Source: Saprospiraceae bacterium
Lineage (GTDB): Bacteria; Bacteroidota; Bacteroidia; Chitinophagales; Saprospiraceae
Length of the DNA stretch: 64,000 bases
Direction: 5' to 3'
NCBI GenBank assembly: GCA_016715965.1
Contig: JADJXG010000001.1
Span: 2,981,501 to 3,045,500 of the forward strand
In this document: piece by piece, positions 43,444 to 52,685 of the stretch
Layout: every line of letters begins with the position of its first letter
Position numbering within the stretch: position 1 is the first letter of the stretch
The notes under the pieces: generated by a model
The model's database searches: none
Seen by the model: only the letters and a program-made list of their open reading frames with translations
Told to the model about the DNA's origin: nothing
Program-made: the position numbers and the translations under genes

Positions 43444-44892
43444 ATGAATGTTCAGCTTATGTCAAGAATTTGTCAGTTTTTAGTAAGCTTTTTACTTTTG
43501 GCTTTAATTTTTAATGCTCCTTATTCTGGAACTTCTCAAACCCTGCATTACGGATTTGAAGATTGGCTGGAATTTGAGTTGTATGACGAGCCCTTGGTTT
43601 TTGAATCAAGTAATTTCCAAAGCTTTTTTACATCATTCGAACCCAACGTGACTCAGGTACAGGGTTCCAATTCATCTGCTATTCGACTTGAAAGCAAAAA
43701 GGCCTTATTTGACAATACAATAACATCTGGCTTGATTTATGTAGGTGATTTGAGCAGCTTTCCCAATGGTGGAATCCCTTTTGAATCCAACATTCCTGAT
43801 TCATTTTACATCACTGCAAGGTACAATATTGAGCCAAGTGATACGGGTATAATATTGTTGCTTTTCAAAAGATTTGGGTTTCCGGTTTCCGTCAACATTT
43901 TTCCATTAACTGGCGGAAACACCCAGTTTGAGAGATTGGCATTCCCTATCAGCCCTTCACCTATAGGAGCAGATTCCTTGGTTTTATTGTTTAGTTCCGG
44001 TGATTTGGAGGAACCAATAGAAGGATCGTTCATTGAAATCGATCAAATAAGAATCGGCACGGGAAATCTTCAAGTTCCAAACAGTGATTTTGAATTATGG
44101 GAGACTATCCGATTTGAAGAACCAGAAGAATGGACGGGTGCCAATCTGTTGTCTGCAATTTTTAGATGGCCAAAGTCCATTGAAAAATCAGACCAATCCA
44201 GCGAAGGGCAATATGCATTATCTCTTACCCAGCGCAGCATTCAAAAATTAGGACTTAATCAAAATACCGGATTTTGTTTTTTAGGACAAGAAGCCTCCGC
44301 TACACCAGAGTTCATTCCATACCCCACCGATGGCTTTAAATTATCCTTTGATTATCAATACGATCCGGTAAACAACGACACTGCCTGGTTTGTCGTAAGA
44401 GGTACTGATTCAGAACCTTTTGGATCGGATACTCTTATTTTGCTACAAATTCCTTTAACCAATTCGCCATCGTATAAAAAAATTGAGATAGAGTTAAATT
44501 CTCTTCCGGAGCCTGTTGATTCCATATTGTTAGAAATTTATCCGAGCAATGGATATCCTGGCAAGACGAGTGGACAGCTTGTTGTCACGGATGGTAGTCG
44601 GTTGCTAATAGATAACATCGTTTTAGGCGAAGTTTCAGGAATCGAGAAGGTAGATGGACCGAATCTTATTTTTTATCCCAATCCAGTTTGTGATTGGTTT
44701 CAAGTAGAAGGCTTGCAGACAGGAGATCATTTAAAGATTTACGACAGTCAATCCTTGCTAATCGTACAAAATCAAGTTGTTTCGGAAAGTATTAATATGA
44801 ATCTTGTTGGACATCCTCCGGGTCTTTATTTTTTGGTGATAGAGCGTTCTGGCAAAACCCAAATTAAATCTTTCATTTTACAAAAACCTTAA
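43444..44892 (+). CDS. Secreted protein with two related modules and a T9SS type A sorting domain
   Basis: A 482-residue exported protein of unknown role. A signal peptide ends near residue 32 (SGTSQ). Two modules of similar design follow: GFEDWLEFELYDEPLVFESS near 37 and FELWETIRFEEPEEWTGAN near 216, each followed by a stretch with a SNSSAIRLES / SEGQYALSLT motif. This resembles the beta-sandwich PCMD-type modules of Bacteroidota surface proteins. The end (GPNLIFYPNPVCDWFQVEG ... QIKSFILQKP) is a clear type A sorting domain, so it is a PorU/PorV client. It is two bases upstream of fabH; the sharing of a transcript with lipid and thiol synthesis is unexplained. Confidence 0.8.
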   Translation: MNVQLMSRICQFLVSFLLLALIFNAPYSGTSQTLHYGFEDWLEFELYDEPLVFESSNFQSFFTSFEPNVTQVQGSNSSAIRLESKKALFDNTITSGLIYVGDLSSFPNGGIPFESNIPDSFYITARYNIEPSDTGIILLLFKRFGFPVSVNIFPLTGGNTQFERLAFPISPSPIGADSLVLLFSSGDLEEPIEGSFIEIDQIRIGTGNLQVPNSDFELWETIRFEEPEEWTGANLLSAIFRWPKSIEKSDQSSEGQYALSLTQRSIQKLGLNQNTGFCFLGQEASATPEFIPYPTDGFKLSFDYQYDPVNNDTAWFVVRGTDSEPFGSDTLILLQIPLTNSPSYKKIEIELNSLPEPVDSILLEIYPSNGYPGKTSGQLVVTDGSRLLIDNIVLGEVSGIEKVDGPNLIFYPNPVCDWFQVEGLQTGDHLKIYDSQSLLIVQNQVVSESINMNLVGHPPGLYFLVIERSGKTQIKSFILQKP

Positions 44893-44894
44893 AA

Positions 44895-45950
44895 ATGCTG
44901 AACACGAAAATTGCTGGAATTGGCTATTATATTCCGGATAGGGTAGTGCCCAATTCAGAACTGGTCAAAATGATGGATACTTCTGATGAGTGGATACAGG
45001 AGAGAACAGGAATCAAGGAAAGGAGATACGGTCACCCCCATAAAGAAACCACCACCACCATGGGTGCAAGGGCAGCAGAAATAGCGGTTGAAAGAGCAGG
45101 TATCCAGAAAGAAGACATTGACCTGATTATATTTGCCACACTTAGTCCTGATTATTTTTTTCCGGGTTGCGGTGTTTTGGTTCAGAGAGAACTTAAAATT
45201 ACACATAAAGAAATGCCGGCATTGGATATACGAAATCAATGTTCGGGCTTTGTTTATGGACTTGCTGTTGCGAATGCTTTCATAAAGAGTGGCCAGTATA
45301 AAAATATTTTGTTGATTGGTTCTGAAATGCATTCCATGGGTTTGGATTTTACTGACCGAGGAAGAAATGTAACGGTCATTTTTGGTGATGGGGCAGGCGC
45401 AGCCATTCTCCAAGCTACTACTGAGCAGGAAAAAGGTGTGCTTTCCACCCATCTGCACTCTGATGGAACCCATGCAGAAGAATTGGCCTTTATCAATCCC
45501 GGTTGTCATGGCGGGCATCATTTAGGCACTGATCGGTTTGGATATCCTGAGCAGGAGTATGGAGGTATTTTTCTCACAGAAAAAATGTGGCAGGATCAAG
45601 ACATTTTTCCGAATATGAATGGACAACTTGTGTTCAAAACAGCTGTGACTAAATTTCCTGCTGTAATCCAGGAAGCTTTGGCTCAAAATGGATTGACACC
45701 TGCAGACATTGATATGTTGATTCCCCATCAGGCTAATTTGCGAATTGCGCAATTTGTACAAAAGACTTTAGGTCTCAGAGATGATCAGGTCTGGAACAAC
45801 ATCCAAAAGTATGGCAACACCACAGCAGCATCTGTCCCAATTGCTTTATGCGAAGCCTGGGAAGCTGGCAAAATCCAAACAGGGGATTTAGTTTGCTTGG
45901 CGGCATTTGGTAGTGGATTTACTTGGGGTTCAGCTTTGATCAGATGGTAA
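44895..45950 (+). CDS. fabH: Beta-ketoacyl-ACP synthase III
   Basis: A 351-residue thiolase-fold enzyme that condenses an acyl-CoA starter with malonyl-ACP to begin fatty-acid synthesis. The triad is visible: Cys116 in IRNQCSGFVYG, His in LIPHQANLRIA and Asn in YGNTTAASVP. TSDEWIQERTGIKER near residue 30 and the C-terminal AFGSGFTWGSALIRW are FabH signatures. It lies between the T9SS cargo gene and bshB1; its stop overlaps the bshB1 ATG by one base. It may use branched starters, as is usual in Bacteroidota, but this cannot be read from the sequence. Other fabH copies may exist elsewhere. Confidence 0.92.
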   Translation: MLNTKIAGIGYYIPDRVVPNSELVKMMDTSDEWIQERTGIKERRYGHPHKETTTTMGARAAEIAVERAGIQKEDIDLIIFATLSPDYFFPGCGVLVQRELKITHKEMPALDIRNQCSGFVYGLAVANAFIKSGQYKNILLIGSEMHSMGLDFTDRGRNVTVIFGDGAGAAILQATTEQEKGVLSTHLHSDGTHAEELAFINPGCHGGHHLGTDRFGYPEQEYGGIFLTEKMWQDQDIFPNMNGQLVFKTAVTKFPAVIQEALAQNGLTPADIDMLIPHQANLRIAQFVQKTLGLRDDQVWNNIQKYGNTTAASVPIALCEAWEAGKIQTGDLVCLAAFGSGFTWGSALIRW

Positions 45951-46678
45951 TGGATCAGGTAATCCCTGTTGACATTTTGGCCATCGGTGTGCATCCTGAT
46001 GATGTAGAACTTTCCTGTTCGGGTAGTCTTTTGGCAAATCGCACAAAGGGATTTCGATTTGGAATCCTTGATTTGACGAAGGGAGAATTGGGTACCCGTG
46101 GCAATGCGGATTTAAGGGTGAAAGAGGCTGCCGCCGCCGCTCAAATTTTGGGATCAGATTTCAGGAAAATATTAAACATGAAGGATGGTTTTTTCCAAAT
46201 AGATCAATCTCACATCCTGCCCATTGTTGAAATTATTCGCGAAGCAAAACCTCAATACGTGCTTGCCAATGCCATTGTAGACAGACACCCTGACCACGGA
46301 CGAGCAGCACAATTGATCAATGAAGCTTGTTTTTATTCGGGACTAAGGAAAATAGAGACTGATTATATTGGTAAGGAACAAGCGCCATGGAGGCCCAAAG
46401 CTGTCTATTTCTATGTTCAGGACTATGTCAGTACTCCGGATTTGGTGGTGGATACCACTGGGTTTATGGATCAAAAGCTGGAAGCCATTAAAGCATTCAA
46501 TTCTCAATTTTACAAGGAAGGGTCAACCGAACCAGAGTCACCCATATCTTCAAAAGATTTTTTGGATTTCATCAAATCCCGAGACAAAGTTATGGGAAGA
46601 TACATTGGTGTGGAATATGGAGAAGGTTTTAAAGTTGCACGCCCCATTGGCGTCAGAAGTTTTAATGGGTTGGTGTAA
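45950..46678 (+). CDS. bshB1: Bacillithiol biosynthesis deacetylase BshB1
   Basis: A 242-residue zinc deacetylase of the PIG-L/LmbE fold that removes the acetyl group from GlcNAc-malate during bacillithiol synthesis. The zinc motif is VHPDDVELSCSG (about 14-25) with a later ligand His in VDRHPDHGRAAQL (about 104-116). LTKGELGTRGNADLR and FYKEGSTEPE are typical of BshB1. I chose the ATG at 45950, which overlaps the fabH stop (TAATG); an ATG six bases earlier is also possible. The genes for bshA and bshC are not in the window. The organism probably uses bacillithiol as a low-molecular-weight thiol. Confidence 0.9.
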   Translation: MDQVIPVDILAIGVHPDDVELSCSGSLLANRTKGFRFGILDLTKGELGTRGNADLRVKEAAAAAQILGSDFRKILNMKDGFFQIDQSHILPIVEIIREAKPQYVLANAIVDRHPDHGRAAQLINEACFYSGLRKIETDYIGKEQAPWRPKAVYFYVQDYVSTPDLVVDTTGFMDQKLEAIKAFNSQFYKEGSTEPESPISSKDFLDFIKSRDKVMGRYIGVEYGEGFKVARPIGVRSFNGLV

Positions 46679-46719
46679 GTATGATTCACAATGACTTGAG
46701 AGCAGCGCACCCAAATGGA

Positions 46720-47550
46720 TCATTTCGAAAATCCCCAGTTTAGGCCAATTCCAAATCTTGGGCCAATTTGAAAATGTAGGTCAGCGGCCAGGTCGATTGA
46801 GAGCTGATTCTTTAGATTTAGGCCTGCACCAAATGAAAAACTCCCTAAAGTTTTCGCCCCCATTCGGATAGAGAAAGCCTTGCGCAGCTGATATTCCAAA
46901 CCCAGATGGCCATTCATGGGAAATTCACCTGATTTTTGAGCTCCAAAATAGATTAGCAATCCTTGGGAAGGTTCGTAGCAAAAACCCAGTCGATAATCAC
47001 TTTGAAATAGTACTCCCTTCTGGATCTCGATTGGAATTGGATTGCGAACCAATACACCCAGGCTGATAGAACTGTTCAATTTTGTTTGTATTCCAATTTC
47101 AGGAATCAGACCCAATGAGTTCATCGATTCGGGAAATTGCTTTGACAATAGGGAAAGTCCAATCCCTATGGACGATTGAGCTCCTATTTTTTGTCCAAAA
47201 CCGATTCCTGCCAAAATTTCATTTAAATAGCCTGAGCCTTCTCTCTGAATATAGACACCGATCCCCTGCCTGGAGCTAAGTTTCATTCCGGCAGTGATGC
47301 TTAAAAATGACAGACTGCCATTCCTGATATATGGATGTGAAATGACTCCCAATTGAAATGGATTCAGAAAAACAGCATGGGCAGGGTTGTTCATTGCAGT
47401 CGTTGGTGAGCCCATTACTACGCCGGTTTGTGACATTCCTGCTGCTCTGATATCTCCAGATTGATGAATCAGTGAATATTGGGACCATGAGTGACAAGAC
47501 GTTGTCAGCCAAAGTGCCAAAGCAATCAATCTAGAAATCAAGTGTTGCAT
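46720..47550 (-). CDS. Outer-membrane barrel protein, PorV/PorQ-like
   Basis: A 276-residue exported barrel. A signal peptide ends near residue 22 (CHSWSQ). The following GDIRAAGMSQTGVVMGSPTT and MNNPAHAVF resemble the start of FadL-like PorV/PorQ proteins (AGMGGA ... NPA motif). Alternating strands follow (GIGVYIQREGSGYLNEI and others) to the C-terminal GPRFGIGLNWGF, which fits a last strand with terminal aromatic residue. It is shorter than PorV (276 against 402), nearer PorQ-type proteins. A T9SS role is possible but unproven. It converges with bshB1. Confidence 0.65.
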   Translation of the reverse strand: MQHLISRLIALALWLTTSCHSWSQYSLIHQSGDIRAAGMSQTGVVMGSPTTAMNNPAHAVFLNPFQLGVISHPYIRNGSLSFLSITAGMKLSSRQGIGVYIQREGSGYLNEILAGIGFGQKIGAQSSIGIGLSLLSKQFPESMNSLGLIPEIGIQTKLNSSISLGVLVRNPIPIEIQKGVLFQSDYRLGFCYEPSQGLLIYFGAQKSGEFPMNGHLGLEYQLRKAFSIRMGAKTLGSFSFGAGLNLKNQLSIDLAADLHFQIGPRFGIGLNWGFSK

Positions 47551-47617
47551 TTCTCGATGCCAAGTTATATCAAATTGTTAAATTGGGATCAATAATCCAA
47601 ATTTTTTAAAATTAAAT

Positions 47618-47625
47618 TAGTTTTG
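47618..47625 (+). promoter_or_regulatory. -7 element for the HerA-type ATPase gene
   Basis: TAGTTTTG matches TAnnTTTG 20 bases before the ATG at 47645. A -33 TTTG was not found at the usual distance. Confidence 0.35.
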
Positions 47626-47644
47626 TACTTTGATCCAATTCATT

Positions 47645-49195
47645 ATGAAAGAAAAGTTTGTTGAAGACATTCAAAAATCCTATTTATTCAAAGGAGATAG
47701 TTTTTTCTTGGGTTGTGGGTTTTATGACAATATGGTGGTATCTGAGGCAAGGGTAAGTCTTCCCATTAAAATGTTTAATCGTCATGGTCTAATTGCGGGG
47801 GCAACAGGTACCGGTAAAACCAAAACACTTCAGGTATTGGCAGAGCAATTGTCCCAAAAAGGCGTTTCATCACTACTATTGGATATCAAAGGTGATTTGA
47901 GCGGAATTGCAGCAGAAGGAGCCAGCAACCCAAAAATTATAGAGAGGCACCAATTGTTGAATGAAGAGTGGAAGTCATTTGCCAGCCCGGTCGAATTTTT
48001 GACATTAAGCGACCAACCAGGAACCAGACTCAGAGCAACAGTTTCAGAATTTGGACCTGTATTGCTTTCCAAAATTTTAAACTTAAATGACACCCAACAA
48101 GGAGTTGTGGCTTTAATATTTAAATTTTGTGACGACAGGGCTTTGCCATTGCTGGACTTAAGAGATTTGAAAAAAGTATTGCAATATGTTTCTAACGAGG
48201 GCAAGAATGAAATCATTCAAGAATTTGGTTCTGTATCATCTACCTCCGTTGGAACCATATTGCGTAAAATCATTGAACTGGAACAACAAGGAGCAGAATC
48301 GTTTTTTGGTGAGCGCAGTTTTGAGGTGGAAGACCTTGTTAGAACCAACCGTGAAGGACATGGAATGGTGAGTATATTGCGAGTGGTGGACATCCAAGAC
48401 AAGCCGAAATTTTTTAGTACATTCATGTTGCAAATACTTGCAGAGATCTATTCGAAATTTCCTGAGGAAGGCGATCCGGATAAACCCAAGTTGGTCATGT
48501 TTTTGGATGAAGCTCATTTGTTGTTTGAAGAAGCTTCAGAAGCATTGTTAAACCAAATGGAAACCATTATCAAACTTATTCGCTCCAAAGGAATAGGTTT
48601 GATTTTTATAACACAAAATCCGATTGACATTCCAGCATCCATTTTAAGTCAACTCGGGATGAAAATCCAACATGCACTCAGAGCATTTACCGCAAAGGAC
48701 AGAAAGGCAATAAAGATGGCTGCAGAAAATTATCCGGAAACCAATTTTTACAATGTATCTAAAATAATTACTGAGTTGGGGATAGGGGAGGCATTGGTTA
48801 CAGCGTTGAATGAAAAAGGAATTCCTACGGCCCTTGTGCATACCATGCTAAGAGCGCCTGAATCAAGAATGGATGTATTGAAAGAAGATGAAATTTTATC
48901 CATAGTTAGAAAATCAGAAATTGCTGGATATTACAATGAGCAAATCAATCGCGAAAGTGCTGAAGAGATATTGAGTAAAAAGTTGGAAGATTTTAATAGA
49001 AATTTTCCAGAAAAAGAAACTCAAAACAGCCGTACTGGAAAGCATGAGAAATCTACAGTAGAGAAGGTGCTTGGAAGTCCAACCGCCAGATCATTGGGCA
49101 ATACTGTGGTCAGGGAAGTGACCCGGGGATTGATGGGCATGCTGGGTATCAAAACAAGAAGTACTACCAGAAAAAGTACTACAGGTTGGTTTTAA
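47645..49195 (+). CDS. HerA-like helicase/ATPase (DUF853 family)
   Basis: A 516-residue FtsK/HerA-superfamily ATPase. It has Walker A GATGTGKTKTLQ (about 51-62), SLLLDIKGDLSGIA (about 75-88), Walker B KLVMFLDEAHLLF (about 283-295), the sensor segment IGLIFITQNPIDIP and an arginine-rich segment HALRAFTAKDRKAIK. These are the marks of the DUF853 branch found in bacteria without an adjacent NurA nuclease; no nuclease is next to it here. A DNA translocation or processing role is probable but not defined. Start: ATG at 47645 was preferred to TTG at 47630. The Gly/Thr/Ser-rich tail contains a basic patch. Confidence 0.85.
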   Translation: MKEKFVEDIQKSYLFKGDSFFLGCGFYDNMVVSEARVSLPIKMFNRHGLIAGATGTGKTKTLQVLAEQLSQKGVSSLLLDIKGDLSGIAAEGASNPKIIERHQLLNEEWKSFASPVEFLTLSDQPGTRLRATVSEFGPVLLSKILNLNDTQQGVVALIFKFCDDRALPLLDLRDLKKVLQYVSNEGKNEIIQEFGSVSSTSVGTILRKIIELEQQGAESFFGERSFEVEDLVRTNREGHGMVSILRVVDIQDKPKFFSTFMLQILAEIYSKFPEEGDPDKPKLVMFLDEAHLLFEEASEALLNQMETIIKLIRSKGIGLIFITQNPIDIPASILSQLGMKIQHALRAFTAKDRKAIKMAAENYPETNFYNVSKIITELGIGEALVTALNEKGIPTALVHTMLRAPESRMDVLKEDEILSIVRKSEIAGYYNEQINRESAEEILSKKLEDFNRNFPEKETQNSRTGKHEKSTVEKVLGSPTARSLGNTVVREVTRGLMGMLGIKTRSTTRKSTTGWF

Positions 49196-49240
49196 ATAAA
49201 CATTATTAAACGAAAAGTAGAGATTGGTATTGATTATTTT

Positions 49241-49915
49241 TCAGTCTTCTATACACCAGTGAATCGGTGCAAGATTTTGAGTGGTTAAAAATTGATTTGT
49301 TTTTGAAAAGTGGCAATTTCCGAAAAATCCATTACCAGCCAAGGGCGAAGGGTGTGGGCTTTCTAAAACCAGATGCTTTGCGCCATCAATAAATACTCTT
49401 TTTGATTTTGCAAAATTGCCCCAAAGTAAAAATACAATTCCATTCTTCTGCAAACTAATCTGTGAAATTATAAAATCGGTGAAGCGATGCCATCCGATGT
49501 TTCGATGTGAATTGGGTTTATCTTTCTCCACAGTAAGAGAAGCATTCAGTAGCAATACTCCTTGTCTTGCCCAGGCAGTCAGATCACCGTGTGTTGGGAT
49601 TGGGCAAGCCAGATCCCGATTCAATTCTTTAAAAATGTTCTTAAGTGAGGGAGGTTGCGGCATTGACCTTGGCACAGAGAAACACAAACCCATTGCCTCT
49701 CCGTGTCCATGATATGGATCCTGACCAAGGACAACCACTTTTATTTTTTCCCATGGAGTTAATGCAAAGGCATTGAATATCAAGGGTCCAGGCGGATAGA
49801 TGACAGTACCTGCCTTTTTTAGTTCTTTAAGTTGTGTCGTTAGTTGAATAAAATACTCTTTCTCAAATTCAGTTTGTATTTGAGTTTTCCAGGAATTTTC
49901 TATTTGGACTTCCAT
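49241..49915 (-). CDS. ung: Uracil-DNA glycosylase
   Basis: A 224-residue family 1 uracil-DNA glycosylase that excises uracil formed by cytosine deamination. The water-activating motif GQDPYHG contains Asp66 (residues 64-70), the uracil-binding FSVPRSMPQPPSL region follows, and the DNA-intercalation loop ESPHPSPLAG holds the catalytic His near residue 187. LLWGNFAKSKR lies before it. Length matches the family. It converges with the ATPase gene and diverges from a secreted protein. Confidence 0.95.
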   Translation of the reverse strand: MEVQIENSWKTQIQTEFEKEYFIQLTTQLKELKKAGTVIYPPGPLIFNAFALTPWEKIKVVVLGQDPYHGHGEAMGLCFSVPRSMPQPPSLKNIFKELNRDLACPIPTHGDLTAWARQGVLLLNASLTVEKDKPNSHRNIGWHRFTDFIISQISLQKNGIVFLLWGNFAKSKRVFIDGAKHLVLESPHPSPLAGNGFFGNCHFSKTNQFLTTQNLAPIHWCIED

Positions 49916-49986
49916 TAAACTAATGTAAAAAAAATCTACTGTAAATTGTTTAATTTCCGTAACTTCATCCCAAATTAAAGGAATAA

Positions 49987-52068
49987 ATGATGAGTATTTT
50001 ACAATTTATCTGGTGTTTACTTGTTTTGTTGCCCACTTTCATTTTTTCTCAACCAAAGAAGCAATGGACAAAATCATATGGTGGCAATGGCGGTGAATAC
50101 ACAAACAAGGCCATTGTGTTTGATGATAGTTTGATTCTCGCTGTCGGAAGATCCAATTCAAGTAATTTGGGTTCAAAAGGATTGGATGACGGGGCCCTGT
50201 GTTTTTTTAATAAAAATGGTGGGCTTAATCACATTAAAACTTTCGGATCCCCCTCGAACGATGTTTTCAATGGGGTGAGCAAGATGCCAAACGGTAATTT
50301 GATTTGTGCTGGAAATGCCAATGGTCAGGGTGGCGATGTATCTACTCAGTATGGATTGCTAGATGGATGGATGTTAATGTATAACCCAATTACAAGGATG
50401 AAAGTCTGGGAAAAGAATTATGGCGGATCCAACAATGATCAAATCAATGATGTCAGTTTTCTGGAAGCGGGCAAAATAATTTTCGTTGGTGGAACCAGAT
50501 CAACTGATCGAGATCTAAATGCCAACAAGGGTAATTTTGACATAATGGTTGGCACAGCAGATGAATCAGGCACTGTCGTTAGGGTTAGAAATTTTGGGGG
50601 AACCCGTGAAGACATAGCCCGTAAAATAATGAATGCAGGAGGTGGCGAATTTTGGGTAGCTGGTGAAACCCAATCTTCCGAAGAAGGGGATTTCAATGGC
50701 TTAAAAAACAAAGGAGGAAGAGACATATTCTTAATGCGGTTTAATCGCAATACTTCACTCTTGAAGACCACCATTTACGGCAGTCTTGGAGACGATTTGG
50801 TAGGTGACATGGTAGCTTTTCGCGATGGTTCAGTATTAATTGCTTCCACGATTAACGGTGGAGGTGGGGATGTGGATTCCACTTATGGCTCCAAGGATAT
50901 TTTCTTATTGAAATTGGATCGTGAAGGAAGTATTCTTTGGAAGAAAACAATTGGTGGAACCGGTGATGAAGAATTGTCAGCATTGGTTTTAGATCAAAAT
51001 GAAGAAATTATTTTATTGACAAGTTCGAATTCAGCAGATGGACATTTTCCGATCAATTATGGTGAAAAAGACATCAATATCGTCAAGTTGGATAAAGATG
51101 GCAATCATCTTTGGACACAGAATTACGGTGGACGACGGACAGAAACAGAAGGGTCCATCGCCATTGACGATGAAAATTTGATTTTTACCGTAAACGCCAG
51201 TTTTAGCATTGATCGCGATTTAGATACAAGCAATACCAATACACCGAATTTTTGGATCATGCATTTGTATGAATGTCCATACATCGAAAATGAAATCGTC
51301 CGGGAAATTTGCTTGGGAGATAGTGTTGAGATAAATGGCAAATTGTATTATCTCGGAAATGATAAGGGATTTGACACTTTGGTGGGATCTTCCTTTAGGG
51401 GATGTGATTCTGTATTAAAAATTCAAGTGTATTTCAACTCCCCTTCGACAGAATTTTTGAGAGATACATTGTGTGACAATGGCACTGCAACAATTAATGG
51501 TGTTGTTTTTGATAAGAATAAAAAGGACCATGTATTTTTACTATCCAACCAATATGGCTGCGATAGCAATTTAATCGTCAACTTGCATTTTACGGAGCCA
51601 ATATCTATAAGAGATACAACCATAGTCCATGACAATGGAACAGGCAATGGTCGAATTCAAGTCAATCTCCAAGGTGGAACCGGACCTTATATTTACAACT
51701 GGAGCAATGGATTTTCAAGTTCACAAATTGTCAATCTTATAGCAGGGAGATATACCTTAACAGTGACTGATGCGAGATCTTGTGTAGAAATGTTTTCTTT
51801 TATCGTTCGATCTACCGTTTCTTCAGACAATCAACAGTTTTCAAATATAAAATGGCATAGAGCACAGGAAAGCTGGTTTTTTGAACTTGAATCTGGTTTA
51901 GAATCAATTGAGATATTCTCTCCAGAAGGCCAAAATTTGTTTTTCAATAATGATTCCTCGCAAAGATATGAATGTAATGTTCAGAGTTTGCCGGAAGGAC
52001 TATTGATTGCTGTAATCAAAACAATGGATGGCCGACAACAAATTCTTAAATTTGTCAACCACAGATAA
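49987..52068 (+). CDS. Secreted propeller-like repeat protein with SprB-type repeat and probable T9SS sorting end
   Basis: A 693-residue exported protein with signal peptide ending near residue 21 (FIFSQP). Residues about 25-430 hold about seven repeats of 55-65 residues; each starts with a form of YGGSNNDQ, has a middle like GKIIFVGGTRS, a segment such as GGRDIFLMRFN and ends in a Trp/Lys strand, the pattern of SBBP/YCF48-like beta-propellers. A Cys-containing linker region follows (about 430-545: DSVEINGKLYYLG, GCDSVLKIQVYF, YGCDSNLIVNLHF). Residues about 550-610 form a SprB-like repeat (GGTGPYIYNWSNG, GRYTLTVTDARSC). The last 70 residues resemble a divergent sorting domain (IEIFSPEGQNLFF, PEGLLIAVIKTMDG). 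Surface exposure is inferred; the ligand is unknown. Confidence 0.75.
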   Translation: MMSILQFIWCLLVLLPTFIFSQPKKQWTKSYGGNGGEYTNKAIVFDDSLILAVGRSNSSNLGSKGLDDGALCFFNKNGGLNHIKTFGSPSNDVFNGVSKMPNGNLICAGNANGQGGDVSTQYGLLDGWMLMYNPITRMKVWEKNYGGSNNDQINDVSFLEAGKIIFVGGTRSTDRDLNANKGNFDIMVGTADESGTVVRVRNFGGTREDIARKIMNAGGGEFWVAGETQSSEEGDFNGLKNKGGRDIFLMRFNRNTSLLKTTIYGSLGDDLVGDMVAFRDGSVLIASTINGGGGDVDSTYGSKDIFLLKLDREGSILWKKTIGGTGDEELSALVLDQNEEIILLTSSNSADGHFPINYGEKDINIVKLDKDGNHLWTQNYGGRRTETEGSIAIDDENLIFTVNASFSIDRDLDTSNTNTPNFWIMHLYECPYIENEIVREICLGDSVEINGKLYYLGNDKGFDTLVGSSFRGCDSVLKIQVYFNSPSTEFLRDTLCDNGTATINGVVFDKNKKDHVFLLSNQYGCDSNLIVNLHFTEPISIRDTTIVHDNGTGNGRIQVNLQGGTGPYIYNWSNGFSSSQIVNLIAGRYTLTVTDARSCVEMFSFIVRSTVSSDNQQFSNIKWHRAQESWFFELESGLESIEIFSPEGQNLFFNNDSSQRYECNVQSLPEGLLIAVIKTMDGRQQILKFVNHR

Positions 52069-52224
52069 GAAATCCAATTATATTTGCGCCTCTTTTCGAC
52101 TTTTTCTAATGGAAAGAGCATCAACTTGGGCATTTTGCTCTGCATTTTATACAGTGCTGGGGCGTGCAAAAAACTCAAAAGTTAGCAAAGGACTGAAAGC
52201 AGATTTGATAGATGATGATTAACA

Positions 52225-52298
52225 GGTTCCGTAGCTCAGCTGGATAGAGCATCTGCCTTCTAAGCAGAGGGTCTCAGGTTCGAATCCTGACGGAATCA
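52225..52298 (+). tRNA. tRNA-Arg (anticodon TCT)
   Basis: The acceptor stem GGTTCCG (52225-52231) pairs with CGGAATC (52291-52297) with one G-U pair, and A52298 is the discriminator base. The anticodon stem TCTGC/GCAGA encloses the loop CTTCTAA, so the anticodon is TCT (52259-52261), reading AGA and AGG. The T arm has GGTTCGAATC. CCA is not encoded. Confidence 0.97.
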
Positions 52299-52305
52299 CG
52301 ATTAG

Positions 52306-52346
52306 AGCCATAAATATTTGTATTACAAGTATTTGTGGCTTTTTTG
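52306..52346 (+). terminator. Intrinsic terminator after tRNA-Arg
   Basis: AGCCATAAATA (52306-52316) pairs with TATTTGTGGCT (52330-52340), with one G-U type mismatch, around a 13-base loop, followed by TTTTT. Confidence 0.75.
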
Positions 52347-52356
52347 TTTTAAAATA

Positions 52357-52385
52357 AAAACCCGACTTTTTAAGGGTCGGGTTTA
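52357..52385 (-). terminator. Hairpin, probable minus-strand terminator
   Basis: AAACCCGAC (52358-52366) pairs perfectly with GTCGGGTTT (52376-52384). On the minus strand the stem is followed by a T-rich run (TTTTTATTTT), so it could end transcripts of the lipoprotein pair at 52686-53721. It may also serve the plus strand, without a T run there. Confidence 0.6.
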
Positions 52386-52685
52386 AATAAGCCCAATCAA
52401 TGGAACAAGATCTTTACTTTTACCTTTTGACCAGGTTTAGAATAATTGTTAACTCAGCGTAAAGATATAAGTCAATATTCTGGTAAATAATTAAAAAATC
52501 TTAATTATTCACGATCCATAAGAGGAGATTTTGTAAAATTCAGAAAAGCAATCGCTCGTAATAGTAAATAGAACAAAGCTTTACAATTCTCTATTTGATA
52601 GGAATTAATAGGTCAAGGGAGTAAATGGAATATTGCTATTGCGAACAAGTAAAAGATAAAAAAAAATACGGATTCTTAGAAATAC
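52386..52685. other. Non-coding gap before the minus-strand lipoprotein pair
   Basis: About 300 AT-rich bases without a believable reading frame, RNA motif or repeat. An imperfect dyad around AAAGATATAAGTC and AATTATTAAAAAATC is all that stands out, and it is not persuasive. Confidence 0.4.

Noticed and set aside
52028..52222. Small open frame before tRNA-Arg
   Set aside because: It overlaps the end of the propeller gene in another frame, and its product has no recognisable signal, domain or coding character.
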